This document shows, in pieces, positions 1 through 7,089 of a DNA stretch of 59,179 bases. The DNA lies in contig NZ_FMCI01000206.1 of assembly GCF_900091845.1 (NCBI RefSeq), positions 1 to 59,179 on the forward strand, given 5' to 3'. The notes under the pieces are model-generated. The model was not told the DNA's origin, made no database searches, and worked only from the letters and a program-made list of their open reading frames with translations. A program made the position numbers and the translations under genes. The DNA is from Streptomyces sp. SolWspMP-5a-2 (GTDB lineage: Bacteria > Actinomycetota > Actinomycetes > Streptomycetales > Streptomycetaceae). Each line of letters starts with the position of its first letter. Position 1 is the first letter of the stretch.

Positions 1-762
1 GCCGTCCGGGCCCGCTGGGTCTTCGACTCCCGCCCCCTGACCAGCCCGCCGCCCGCCCGGACGACGCTGCTCCAGCACTTCCGCGGCTGGTTCGTGCGCA
101 CCCGCCGCCCGGCCTTCGACGCCGACCGGGTGGACCTCATGGACTTCCGCACCCCGCAGCCCGCCCACGGCCTCTCCTTCGGCTACGTCCTGCCGAGCGG
201 CCCGCACGAGGCGCTGGTGGAGTACACCGAGTTCTCCCGCGCGCCGCTGACCGGCCCCGCCTACGACCGCGCCCTGCGCCACTACACCGCGACCGTGCTG
301 GGCCTGGACGCCTTCGAGGTCGTCGGCACCGAGACCGGGGTCATCCCCATGACCGACGCGGTCTTCGCCCGCCGGACGGCGCCCTCGGTCTTCCGGATCG
401 GCGCCGCCGGGGGAGCGACCCGGCCCGCCACCGGCTACACCTTCGCCGGTCTCCAGCGGCAGACCGCGGCCGTCGCCGAGGCCCTGCGCCGGGGCCGCGG
501 CCCGCTGCCCCCGCGAGCCCACCCGACCCGGGCCCGCGCCATGGACGCCGTCCTGCTGCACGCCCTCCACAGCGGCCTCGTGGACGGCCCCGCCTTCTTC
601 ACCGGCCTGTTCAGCCGCGTCCCCGCGACCCGGCTGCTGCGCTTCCTGGACGGCGGAACCCGCCTCGGCGAGGAGATCGGCATCGGCCTGCGCACCCCGG
701 TGCGGCCCATGCTGCGCGCCGCCGCCGAGGTCGCCAGGCTGCCCCGCCGACCCGCCCCCTGA
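1..762 (+). CDS. crtY: Lycopene beta-cyclase, 3' part (5' end outside window)
   Basis: The frame is open from base 1, so the gene is truncated by the window edge; about 253 C-terminal residues are visible. The CrtY family cyclises the two ends of lycopene to give beta-carotene, using a reduced flavin, at the membrane. Visible family signatures are VFDSRP near the left edge followed by LQHFRGWFV, and later GAAGGATRPATGYTF, the usual C-terminal signature of bacterial and plant lycopene cyclases. It is followed after 23 bases by crtT and crtU, the crtYTU order known from Streptomyces isorenieratene clusters, where crtEIBV lies next to it (here presumably to the left). Confidence 0.9.
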   Translation, partial: AVRARWVFDSRPLTSPPPARTTLLQHFRGWFVRTRRPAFDADRVDLMDFRTPQPAHGLSFGYVLPSGPHEALVEYTEFSRAPLTGPAYDRALRHYTATVLGLDAFEVVGTETGVIPMTDAVFARRTAPSVFRIGAAGGATRPATGYTFAGLQRQTAAVAEALRRGRGPLPPRAHPTRARAMDAVLLHALHSGLVDGPAFFTGLFSRVPATRLLRFLDGGTRLGEEIGIGLRTPVRPMLRAAAEVARLPRRPAP

Positions 763-785
763 CCCCGCCCCCACCTGGAGACCGC

Positions 786-1676
786 ATGACCCGTCTGCAC
801 GACGCGGAACTGGCCGCCGCGTTCGACCGTGCCGCGCACGGCTACGACACGCTGGTGGCCGCCAACCCCGGCTACCACGCCCACCTGCGCCGCTCCGCCC
901 GCAGGCTCGGCCTCGGACCAAGCCCCGAGGGCCTGCGGGTGCTCGACCTCGGCTGCGGCACCGGCGCGTCCACCGCCGCCCTGGCCGCCGTCCTGCCCGG
1001 CGCCGAGATCACGGCCGTCGACGCCTCCGCGGGCATGCTCGAACGCGCCCGCGCCAAACGCTGGCCGGGGCGCGTCACCTTCGTCCACGCCTCCGCGGAG
1101 GACCTCACGGGCGCCGGGGCCGGAGCCGGGAGCGGGAACGGGGGCCAGGGCGGAACCGGGGGCCCGGACGAGGGCGGAACCGGGGCGGGGATTGCGACCG
1201 GGACCGGGGCGGGGACCGCTACCGGGACGGGGACTGCTACCGGGACCGGGGCCGGGATTGGGACCGGGGCCGGGGCCGGGGTCAGTGGGCCCTTCGACGC
1301 GGTGTTCGCCGCCTACCTGTTCCGCAACGTCACCGACCCGGACGCCGTCCTCGCCCGGGTCCACGGCCTCCTCGCCCCCGGCGGACGGCTCGCCGCGCAC
1401 GAGTACACCCTCAGCGGCCGATGGGCCCACCGCGCGCTCTGGACGGCGGTCTCCCGCGGCCTGGTCCTGCCCGTCGCCACCGCGCTCGGCGACGGCCCCC
1501 TCTACCGCCATCTGTGGCGCAGCGTCGTGGAGTTCGACACCGCCGCCGCCTTCACCGACCGGGTGCGCGCCGCCGGGTTCGACCGGGTGCGCGCCCTGCC
1601 GCTGCCCGGCTGGCAGACCGGCATCACCCACACCGTCGTCGCCCGCCGCGCCGACCGCCCGGCGGGCCCCCGATGA
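786..1676 (+). CDS. crtT: SAM-dependent methyltransferase of the carotenoid cluster (CrtT-like), with a low-complexity insertion
   Basis: A class I methyltransferase of 296 residues. The SAM-binding motif VLDLGCGTGAST sits at residues 52-63, and the acidic VDAS of strand 2 at about 78-81. Position between crtY and crtU identifies it as CrtT, a conserved Streptomyces carotenoid-cluster gene whose exact role is not settled. Residues 109-168 are an almost pure Gly/Ala/Thr stretch inserted before the conserved PFDAVFAAYLFRN segment, so the Rossmann core is interrupted by a repeat-encoded loop. GGAG at 776-779 precedes ATG 786. The stop overlaps the crtU start (ATGA), indicating translational coupling. 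Confidence 0.82.
   Translation: MTRLHDAELAAAFDRAAHGYDTLVAANPGYHAHLRRSARRLGLGPSPEGLRVLDLGCGTGASTAALAAVLPGAEITAVDASAGMLERARAKRWPGRVTFVHASAEDLTGAGAGAGSGNGGQGGTGGPDEGGTGAGIATGTGAGTATGTGTATGTGAGIGTGAGAGVSGPFDAVFAAYLFRNVTDPDAVLARVHGLLAPGGRLAAHEYTLSGRWAHRALWTAVSRGLVLPVATALGDGPLYRHLWRSVVEFDTAAAFTDRVRAAGFDRVRALPLPGWQTGITHTVVARRADRPAGPR
1110..1289 (+). repeat. GC-rich microsatellite-like repeat inside crtT
   Basis: About 180 bases made of variants of GGGACCGGGGC and GGGGCCGGG, keeping the reading frame and coding for Gly-Thr and Gly-Ala dipeptides. It lies within the methyltransferase fold and looks like recent in-frame repeat expansion. Confidence 0.8.
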
Positions 1677-3220
1677 GCGCCGCGCGGCCGGGACGCGACC
1701 GGTGCGCGGTCCTGCTGCCCGCCCCGCCCGGAACCCCCGACACGGGGGGCAGGCGCCGGACCACCGCCGTGATCGGCGGCGGGATCGCCGGACTCGCCGC
1801 CGCCACCGCGCTCGCCGAACGCGGCGTCGCCGTCACCCTCTACGAACGTGAGCACCACCTCGGCGGCCGGGTCGGCGGCTGGAGCACCCGGCTGCGCGAC
1901 GGCTCGACGGCGACGATGAGCCGCGGATTCCACGCCTTCTTCCGCCAGTACTACAACCTGCGCGGCCTGCTGCGCCGCACCGACCCCGGGATGCGCCGCC
2001 TCACCGCCCTGCCCGACTACCCGCTGCGCCACCGCGACGGCGCCCACGACAGCTTCCGCCGCGTCCCGCGGACCCCGCCGCTCAGCGCGCTCGGGTTCGC
2101 CGCGCTCAGCCCGTCCCTGCCCGCCCGGGAAGTGCTGCGGATGAACCCCGTCCCCGCCCTCGCGCTCCTCGACGTCCGCGTCCCCGACCTGTACCACCGG
2201 CTCGACGACGTCAGCGCGCACGACTTCCTCGACTCGCTGCGGTTCCCGCGGGCCGCGCGCCATCTCGCGTTCGAGGTCTTCTCCCGCAGCTTCTTCGCCG
2301 ACCCCCGGCTGCTGTCGGCCGCCGAGATGGTCCTGATGTTCCACATCTACTTCCTCGGTTCCGCCGAGGGACTGCTGTTCGACGTCCCCGACGAGCCCTA
2401 CCCGGCCGCCCTCTGGGACCCCCTCGGCGCCCACCTGCGAAGCCTCGGCGCCGACCTGCGCACGGGCACGTCCGTCGAGCACGTCGCGCCGACCGGGGAC
2501 GGCGCCTTCACCGTCGCCACGGACCGCGAGGAGACCCGGCACGACAGTGTCGTCCTGGCCCTCGACACCGCCGGACTGCGCGCCCTCGCCGCCCGTTCCC
2601 CCGGCCTCGCGGACCCCGCCTGGCACGAGCGGATCGACCGGCTGCGCACCGCCCCCGCCTTCCTCGTCTCCCGGCTCTGGCTCGACCGGCCCGTGGACCC
2701 CGGCAGGCCCGGCTTCCTCGGCACCGCCGGATACGGCCCGCTGGACAACGTCAGCGTCCTCGAACGCTGGGAGGGCGAGGCCGCCCGCTGGTCCCGGCGC
2801 ACCGGCGGCTCCGTCGTCGAACTCCACGCCTACGCACGGCCCGCGGACGCCGACCGCGACCGGGAGGCCGGGGAACTCGCCGCCCGGCTCGGGCAGGTCT
2901 ACCCCGAGACCCGCGCCGCGCGCGTCGTCGACGAGCGGCACGAGTGGCGCGCGGACTGCCCGCTCTTCCCGGTCGGCGGCCACGGCGACCGGCCCGGCGT
3001 CCGCACCGGCACGCCCGGCCTGGTCCTCGCCGGGGACCTGGTCCGCGTCGACCTGCCCGTGGCGCTGATGGAACGGGCCGCCACCACCGGTTTCCTGGCC
3101 GCCAACGCCCTGCTGTCCCGGTGGGGCGTACGGGGCCACCCGCTGTGGACGGTGCCCGACCGCGGGCGCAGCCTCCTGCTCAGGTCCCTGGCGCGGCCCT
3201 CCCGGCGCGGGACCCGGTGA
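1673..3220 (+). CDS. crtU: Beta-carotene desaturase/methylase (CrtU-type, FAD-dependent)
   Basis: 515 residues from an ATG that overlaps the crtT stop. The N-terminus has a dinucleotide-binding fingerprint, VIGGGIAGLAAATALAERG, followed by LYEREHHLGGRVGG, as in phytoene-desaturase-type amine oxidases. The motif SRGFHAFFRQYYNLR and the C-terminal LAGDLVRVDLPVALMERA fit CrtU, which desaturates and shifts a methyl group to turn beta-ionone rings into aromatic rings (isorenieratene). With crtY upstream this completes the aromatic end-group part of the pathway. The next gene is convergent, with only 5 bases between the stops. Confidence 0.85.
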   Translation: MSAARPGRDRCAVLLPAPPGTPDTGGRRRTTAVIGGGIAGLAAATALAERGVAVTLYEREHHLGGRVGGWSTRLRDGSTATMSRGFHAFFRQYYNLRGLLRRTDPGMRRLTALPDYPLRHRDGAHDSFRRVPRTPPLSALGFAALSPSLPAREVLRMNPVPALALLDVRVPDLYHRLDDVSAHDFLDSLRFPRAARHLAFEVFSRSFFADPRLLSAAEMVLMFHIYFLGSAEGLLFDVPDEPYPAALWDPLGAHLRSLGADLRTGTSVEHVAPTGDGAFTVATDREETRHDSVVLALDTAGLRALAARSPGLADPAWHERIDRLRTAPAFLVSRLWLDRPVDPGRPGFLGTAGYGPLDNVSVLERWEGEAARWSRRTGGSVVELHAYARPADADRDREAGELAARLGQVYPETRAARVVDERHEWRADCPLFPVGGHGDRPGVRTGTPGLVLAGDLVRVDLPVALMERAATTGFLAANALLSRWGVRGHPLWTVPDRGRSLLLRSLARPSRRGTR

Positions 3221-3225
3221 CCGGC

Positions 3226-3747
3226 TCAGGTACCGGCCGCGGTGTCCCCGTCGTCGCGGACCGTCAGGACGGGCGTGCGCACGGGGCCGGGCGAGAAGCG
3301 CGGCGCGGTGGGCGTCCCGTCGGGCAGCACGTCGACGGACGTCTGCGACATCTCCTGCTCCGGCGACCCACCGGGCACGGCCGGGCGGACCTGCCCCAGC
3401 GAGAGGTACCCGAGGACGACGGCGACCACCCCGGCGGCGACGAACCCGCCGACCCGGCGGCACCGGGCACGGGCGTCGAGGTCCCGCCAGCGCCGCGTCG
3501 GCGCGGGCTCCCGCGCGTCCCACAACTCCCCGACGGTGGCGGCCTGTTCGGGCCCCGGCGCCGACGCGCGCCGGGCCCGCGCGGGTATCCCCGCGGCACG
3601 CTCGCGCGCGGACGGCTCCCTGGGCGCGGACGCCCCGATGGCCCCCTCGCTGTCGTCGAGGAACCTCTGCCAGACGGAGTCGGGGAGGGGAGCGCCCGCG
3701 TACCCGTCGTCCGCGTCCCCGTGCCGCTCCTGCTGCCCACCGGCCAC
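3226..3747 (-). CDS. Single-pass membrane protein of unknown function
   Basis: 173 residues. The first roughly 85 are charged and probably cytoplasmic (acidic patch near DSVWQRFLDDSE). A single hydrophobic helix follows at about residues 99-117, VGGFVAAGVVAVVLGYLSL, and then a short extracytoplasmic tail ending DDGDTAAGT. No catalytic motif is visible. The layout resembles small Streptomyces hypothetical membrane proteins with a cytosolic N-terminus. It is convergent with crtU and probably not part of that operon. Confidence 0.65.
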   Translation of the reverse strand: MAGGQQERHGDADDGYAGAPLPDSVWQRFLDDSEGAIGASAPREPSARERAAGIPARARRASAPGPEQAATVGELWDAREPAPTRRWRDLDARARCRRVGGFVAAGVVAVVLGYLSLGQVRPAVPGGSPEQEMSQTSVDVLPDGTPTAPRFSPGPVRTPVLTVRDDGDTAAGT

Positions 3748-3936
3748 TGAATCTCATCTCCACGCGTGTATGCCGACGGACAGGATCCCGCATCGCGCCG
3801 GGGAGAGGAAGTCCGGGTCCGGTGCAGGTCCGGTGCCGACTTCCGCACCGGGCACGGGACGGCCCCGGACCGGCCCCGCCAGAACCTCCGCTCGATCCTC
3901 CGGGACCTCTCCCGGCGTCGTGGCCGCTTCCGACGG

Positions 3937-4164
3937 TCAGGACTTCTTCTTGCGCAGCGACCCCGGCTTGTGGACGGCGGACCGGCCGGACCGCTCGCTG
4001 CGCACCTTGTACTGCGGGTCGTCCCGGTCGGCGTCGACCGTGCGGCCCGCCTCCTCGGTACGGGACGTGATCTTCTTCTCGACCCGGCCCGTCGTCTCGT
4101 GACCGTGGCTGTTCCAGGCGACCCGGTCGCCCTTCGAGAGCTTCTTCCCGCCGGATCCCGCCAT
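3937..4164 (-). CDS. DUF2945 / HVA1-type small basic protein
   Basis: 75 residues, rich in Lys, Arg and Ser. The start SKGDRVAWNSHGHETTGRV and the later DPQYKVRSERSGRSAVHKPG match the DUF2945 (hypervirulence-associated TUDOR-like) family, small proteins of unknown biochemical role that are widespread in actinobacteria and proteobacteria. I chose ATG at 4164 rather than the longer frame to 4230 because GGAGGGG lies at the right distance upstream and the family begins about here. The C-terminus is a Lys run. Confidence 0.75.
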   Translation of the reverse strand: MAGSGGKKLSKGDRVAWNSHGHETTGRVEKKITSRTEEAGRTVDADRDDPQYKVRSERSGRSAVHKPGSLRKKKS

Positions 4165-4321
4165 GGAGACCCCTCCGTTCTGCTCGGTTCCGTTCCCTCC
4201 AGCGTCGCCCGGACCGGGCCCACGGCGCATCCCGGGCCCGGTCGCCCGTCGTGCGTGCGAGGTGAACCGCCTGATACTGGACTAAAGGGGGCATTGCAAT
4301 CTGTGCGAGGAGACGACGACC

Positions 4322-5380
4322 ATGACCACGACCGTGACCGCGCTGTCCGCGAGCAAGGCCGGAGCCCCGTTCGAGACGATCTCCCTCGACCGCAGGGACC
4401 TGCGTCCGGACGACGTCCGGATCGACATCAGGTACGCCGGGATCTGCCACTCGGACATCCACCAGGTCCGCGACGAATGGGGCGCCGCGCTGTTCCCGAT
4501 CACCCCGGGCCACGAGATCATCGGCACCGTCGCCGAGGTGGGCGCGGACGTCCGGGACCACCGGGTCGGCGACACCGTGGGGGTCGGCTGCTTCGTCGAC
4601 TCCTGCCTGACGTGCGAGGCGTGCCGCGACGGCGAGGAGCAGTTCTGCGAGCGGGGCGTCGTGCAGACCTACTCCTCGCGCGACTACCACGGCGAGGTCA
4701 CCTACGGCGGCTACAGCCGCCAGATCGTCGTCCGCGACCACTTCGTCCTGAAGATCCCCGACGGGGTTGACCTGGCCGCGACCACCCCGCTGCTCTGCGC
4801 GGGCATCACCACCTACGCCCCGCTCAAGCGGTACGGGGCGGGCCCCGGCGTCAAGGTCGGCGTGATCGGCATGGGCGGACTCGGACACGTCGCCGTCAAG
4901 ATCGCCGCCGCGCTCGGCGCCGAGGTGTCGGTGCTGAGCAGGACGGACAGCAAGAAGGCGGACGGTCTCGCCTTCGGCGCGCACGCCTACCACGCGACCG
5001 AGGACGCGGGTGTCTTCGACGACCTGGCGAACCACTTCGACCTGCTGATCAACACGGTCGGCGCCGGGATCCCGCTCGGCAGCTTCCTCGGCACCCTCGG
5101 CCGGGGCGGTGTCATGGTCAATCTGGGCGCTCCGAGCGAAGCGCTCAGCGTGCCCGCGTTCTCCCTGCTGACGCTGCGGCGGGCGGTGGCCGGATCGATG
5201 GTCGGGGGACTCGCCGAGACGCAGGAGATGCTCGACTTCTGCGCGGAGCACGGGATCACCGCGACGATCGAGATGATCTCGGCGGACCAGGTCGACGCGT
5301 ACTACGACAAGGTGGTCAGCGGTGACGTCCGTTACCGCGCGGTCATCGACGCCGAGACCCTGCGCGCCCCCGCGGCGTAA
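4322..5380 (+). CDS. Zinc-dependent NAD(P)-alcohol dehydrogenase (MDR superfamily)
   Basis: 352 residues. The catalytic zinc site is visible as GICHSDIHQV and TPGHEIIGTV. The structural zinc cluster is the four-cysteine stretch CLTCEACRDGEEQFC. The nucleotide-binding motif is GMGGLGHVAVKIAAALGA. This is the cinnamyl-alcohol/YahK-like branch, which reduces aldehydes with NADPH. A good GAGGAG lies about 10 bases before ATG. It is monocistronic by spacing, and the substrate cannot be told from sequence. Confidence 0.88.
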   Translation: MTTTVTALSASKAGAPFETISLDRRDLRPDDVRIDIRYAGICHSDIHQVRDEWGAALFPITPGHEIIGTVAEVGADVRDHRVGDTVGVGCFVDSCLTCEACRDGEEQFCERGVVQTYSSRDYHGEVTYGGYSRQIVVRDHFVLKIPDGVDLAATTPLLCAGITTYAPLKRYGAGPGVKVGVIGMGGLGHVAVKIAAALGAEVSVLSRTDSKKADGLAFGAHAYHATEDAGVFDDLANHFDLLINTVGAGIPLGSFLGTLGRGGVMVNLGAPSEALSVPAFSLLTLRRAVAGSMVGGLAETQEMLDFCAEHGITATIEMISADQVDAYYDKVVSGDVRYRAVIDAETLRAPAA

Positions 5381-5576
5381 CCGTCAGCGGTCCCGCCTCC
5401 CGGCAACGGGCCGCCGCCGACAGGCCGTTGCCGTGCACGGTCCGTGCCCCCGACCCGCACCTCCCGGGTGCCGCAACCGCCACCCGGCGTCCGCGCGCTC
5501 CCGTCGACCGTGGATGATGTCCTCGCCCTGGCCATTTCCCATCCCATCCGGCCCGGCCGGCAGGAGGACCCGCACC

Positions 5577-5792
5577 ATGAGCAGCGCGCAGACCCACGAG
5601 TACAAGGTCGTCACGTTCCGGGAGTCGCTGATCGGCGACGCCCTGGACAGCGACAAGCTGGAGAAGGTCCTCAACAAGCACGCCGAGGACGGCTGGAGCC
5701 TGAAGGCGATCACGGCCGCCGACGTCAAGGGCCGGATAGGTCCCGGCGCCGTGGAGGGTCTGCTGCTGACCTTCGAGCGCCCGCGCGACTGA
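5577..5792 (+). CDS. DUF4177 domain protein
   Basis: 71 residues: HEYKVVTFRESLIGDALDSD near the start, then LNKHAEDGWSLKAIT and a final beta-strand LLLTFERP. The W of DGWSL and the two flanking strands are the DUF4177 signature, a small fold of unknown function common in actinobacteria. The start is ATG 5577, with a purine-rich AGGAGG about 8 bases upstream. Confidence 0.78.
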   Translation: MSSAQTHEYKVVTFRESLIGDALDSDKLEKVLNKHAEDGWSLKAITAADVKGRIGPGAVEGLLLTFERPRD

Positions 5793-5812
5793 CCGCGACC
5801 GCTCCTTGAACG

Positions 5813-5854
5813 CGCCGACGCCCCCGACCCCGAGAGGAGCCGGGGGCGTCGGCG
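5813..5854. terminator. Bidirectional hairpin terminator
   Basis: Perfect 14-bp inverted repeat (arms 5813-5826 and 5841-5854, core GACGCCCCCG / CGGGGGCGTC) with a 14-base loop, between the convergent DUF4177 and HAD genes. No T-run, as is usual in Streptomyces. Confidence 0.75.
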
Positions 5855-5917
5855 GTGCGGACCCCGACGGCGCGGTGCCGGACGGCGCGGTGCCTGACGG
5901 CGTCCCGCGAGGAGCCG

Positions 5918-6601
5918 TCACCCTCCGACCAGCCCCCGGTCGATGAGCTGGGACAGGTCCTCGACGACCCCGGCGTCCGCGTGCGCCAGGGCGGACGCCG
6001 GGGTGGGCCCTCCGGCGTAGCCGACGACCCGCATGGCGGCGGCGAGCGCGGCGTCCACGCCCGCCGGGCTGTCCTCGACGACCAGGCAGTCGCGCGGCGG
6101 ATGGCCGAGGACGCGCGCCGCGTACAGGAACAGGTCAGGCGCGGGCTTGCCCGCGTGCACGTCGTCCGCGCTGAACACCCGCCCGTCGAACCGGCTCTGA
6201 AGCCCCGTCAGGGACAGCGAGTGCGCGATGCGTTCGTGGCTGCCGCTGGAGGCGACGCAGTAGGGCACCGACCGGGCGTCGAGGTGGTCGAGCAGCTCCG
6301 TCACCCCCGGCATGGTGCGCGGACGCGCGGCGAACGCGTCGCGGACCCGGGCACGGTACTCGATCAGCCACCGGGGCCCGACCGGCACCGTCGCGTGGGC
6401 GCGTATCTCCTCGTACAGGTAGGACTCGGGGCGGCCGAGGAACCGGTCGCGCACCTCGTCGGCGGTCAGCGGCCACCCCGCCTCGGTGGCCATGGCCGCC
6501 ACGATGTCGGGGCCGATGCGCTCGGTGTCCACCAGGACGCCGTCGCAGTCGAGGACGACGAGCCGGACGTCGGACGGTACGGCCTGCGGGCGCGTGTTCA
6601 C
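5918..6601 (-). CDS. HAD-superfamily phosphatase / beta-phosphoglucomutase-like
   Basis: 227 residues with all HAD motifs: VVLDCDGVLVDTE (motif I, nucleophile Asp), CVASSGSHERI (motif II, Ser), GKPAPDLFLYAARVLG (motif III Lys) and CLVVEDSPAGVDAA (motif IV). The alpha-helical cap between motifs I and II places it in subfamily IA, next to beta-phosphoglucomutase and sugar-phosphate phosphatases. GTG at 6601 is preferred over the upstream ATG because the family starts here and GAGGT precedes it. It is the last gene of the transketolase-HPr-HAD unit and could act on the sugar phosphate delivered by the neighbouring PTS. Confidence 0.82.
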   Translation of the reverse strand: MNTRPQAVPSDVRLVVLDCDGVLVDTERIGPDIVAAMATEAGWPLTADEVRDRFLGRPESYLYEEIRAHATVPVGPRWLIEYRARVRDAFAARPRTMPGVTELLDHLDARSVPYCVASSGSHERIAHSLSLTGLQSRFDGRVFSADDVHAGKPAPDLFLYAARVLGHPPRDCLVVEDSPAGVDAALAAAMRVVGYAGGPTPASALAHADAGVVEDLSQLIDRGLVGG

Positions 6602-6715
6602 ACTGGACCTCGCTTCTGGGGGGAGGGACGGACCACGCCGCCGCCGAACGCGCACGACGGCGAACGACCGCCGGGCGGGCCGCACTTGTCGTGACGTCGA
6701 TGGCGGGCGGACCGC

Positions 6716-6732
6716 GCATGACGTGATGTGAC
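6716..6732. promoter_or_regulatory. Possible third copy of the GntR-type operator, before the HAD gene
   Basis: GCATGACGT followed by GATGTGAC, close to the motif at 9207-9226 (nine identical bases, then ATG and TGAC). It lies between the HPr stop and the HAD start within a TGACGT-rich stretch. Weaker than the two copies at 9.2-9.4 kb because the central palindrome is not kept. Confidence 0.35.
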
Positions 6733-6738
6733 GTGACG

Positions 6739-7005
6739 TCAGTCGTCGTGGTCGTGGGTGAGCAGACCGGCCAGCGCGTCCAGCGCCGCCTCGGCGCCGT
6801 CGCCCTCGGCCGCCAGCGTCACGGTGTCGCCGTGCCCGGCACCGAGCGCCAGCACGGACAGGAGGCTGCGGGCCGGGACCGCCGGGCGGCCGTCCCGCGC
6901 GACGGTCACCGGCACCGGCTGCTCGGCGGCGGCACGGGCGAACGCGGTCGCCGGACGGGCGTGCAGTCCGCTGCTCAGACCTACGGTGACAGTGCGTTCA
7001 GGCAT
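6739..7005 (-). CDS. HPr-family PTS phosphocarrier protein
   Basis: 88 residues, the normal HPr length. The active-site histidine is His15 in SGLHARPATAF. The region equivalent to the regulatory serine reads PARSLLSVLAL with Ser at 47. HPr carries phosphate from enzyme I to the IIA subunits. Streptomyces genomes normally carry one housekeeping ptsH with no sugar-specific role, so a copy beside a transketolase and opposite a IIA-IIB-IIC set suggests a dedicated carrier. It is 84 bases downstream of the transketolase and probably co-transcribed. Confidence 0.88.
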   Translation of the reverse strand: MPERTVTVGLSSGLHARPATAFARAAAEQPVPVTVARDGRPAVPARSLLSVLALGAGHGDTVTLAAEGDGAEAALDALAGLLTHDHDD

Positions 7006-7089
7006 GGGGATTTCCCTTCGGGAGCGGTCGAGTTCGGGAGGAGGGAGAACGCGCGGCCCGGCGTCGTGCGGCCCGGCCGGGTCCCGGTG

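Noticed and set aside
1502..5251. 1249-codon open frame on the minus strand
   Set aside because: It lies opposite crtU, the alcohol dehydrogenase and other clear genes. Low-complexity Gly/Arg/Pro composition shows it is an artefact of high GC.
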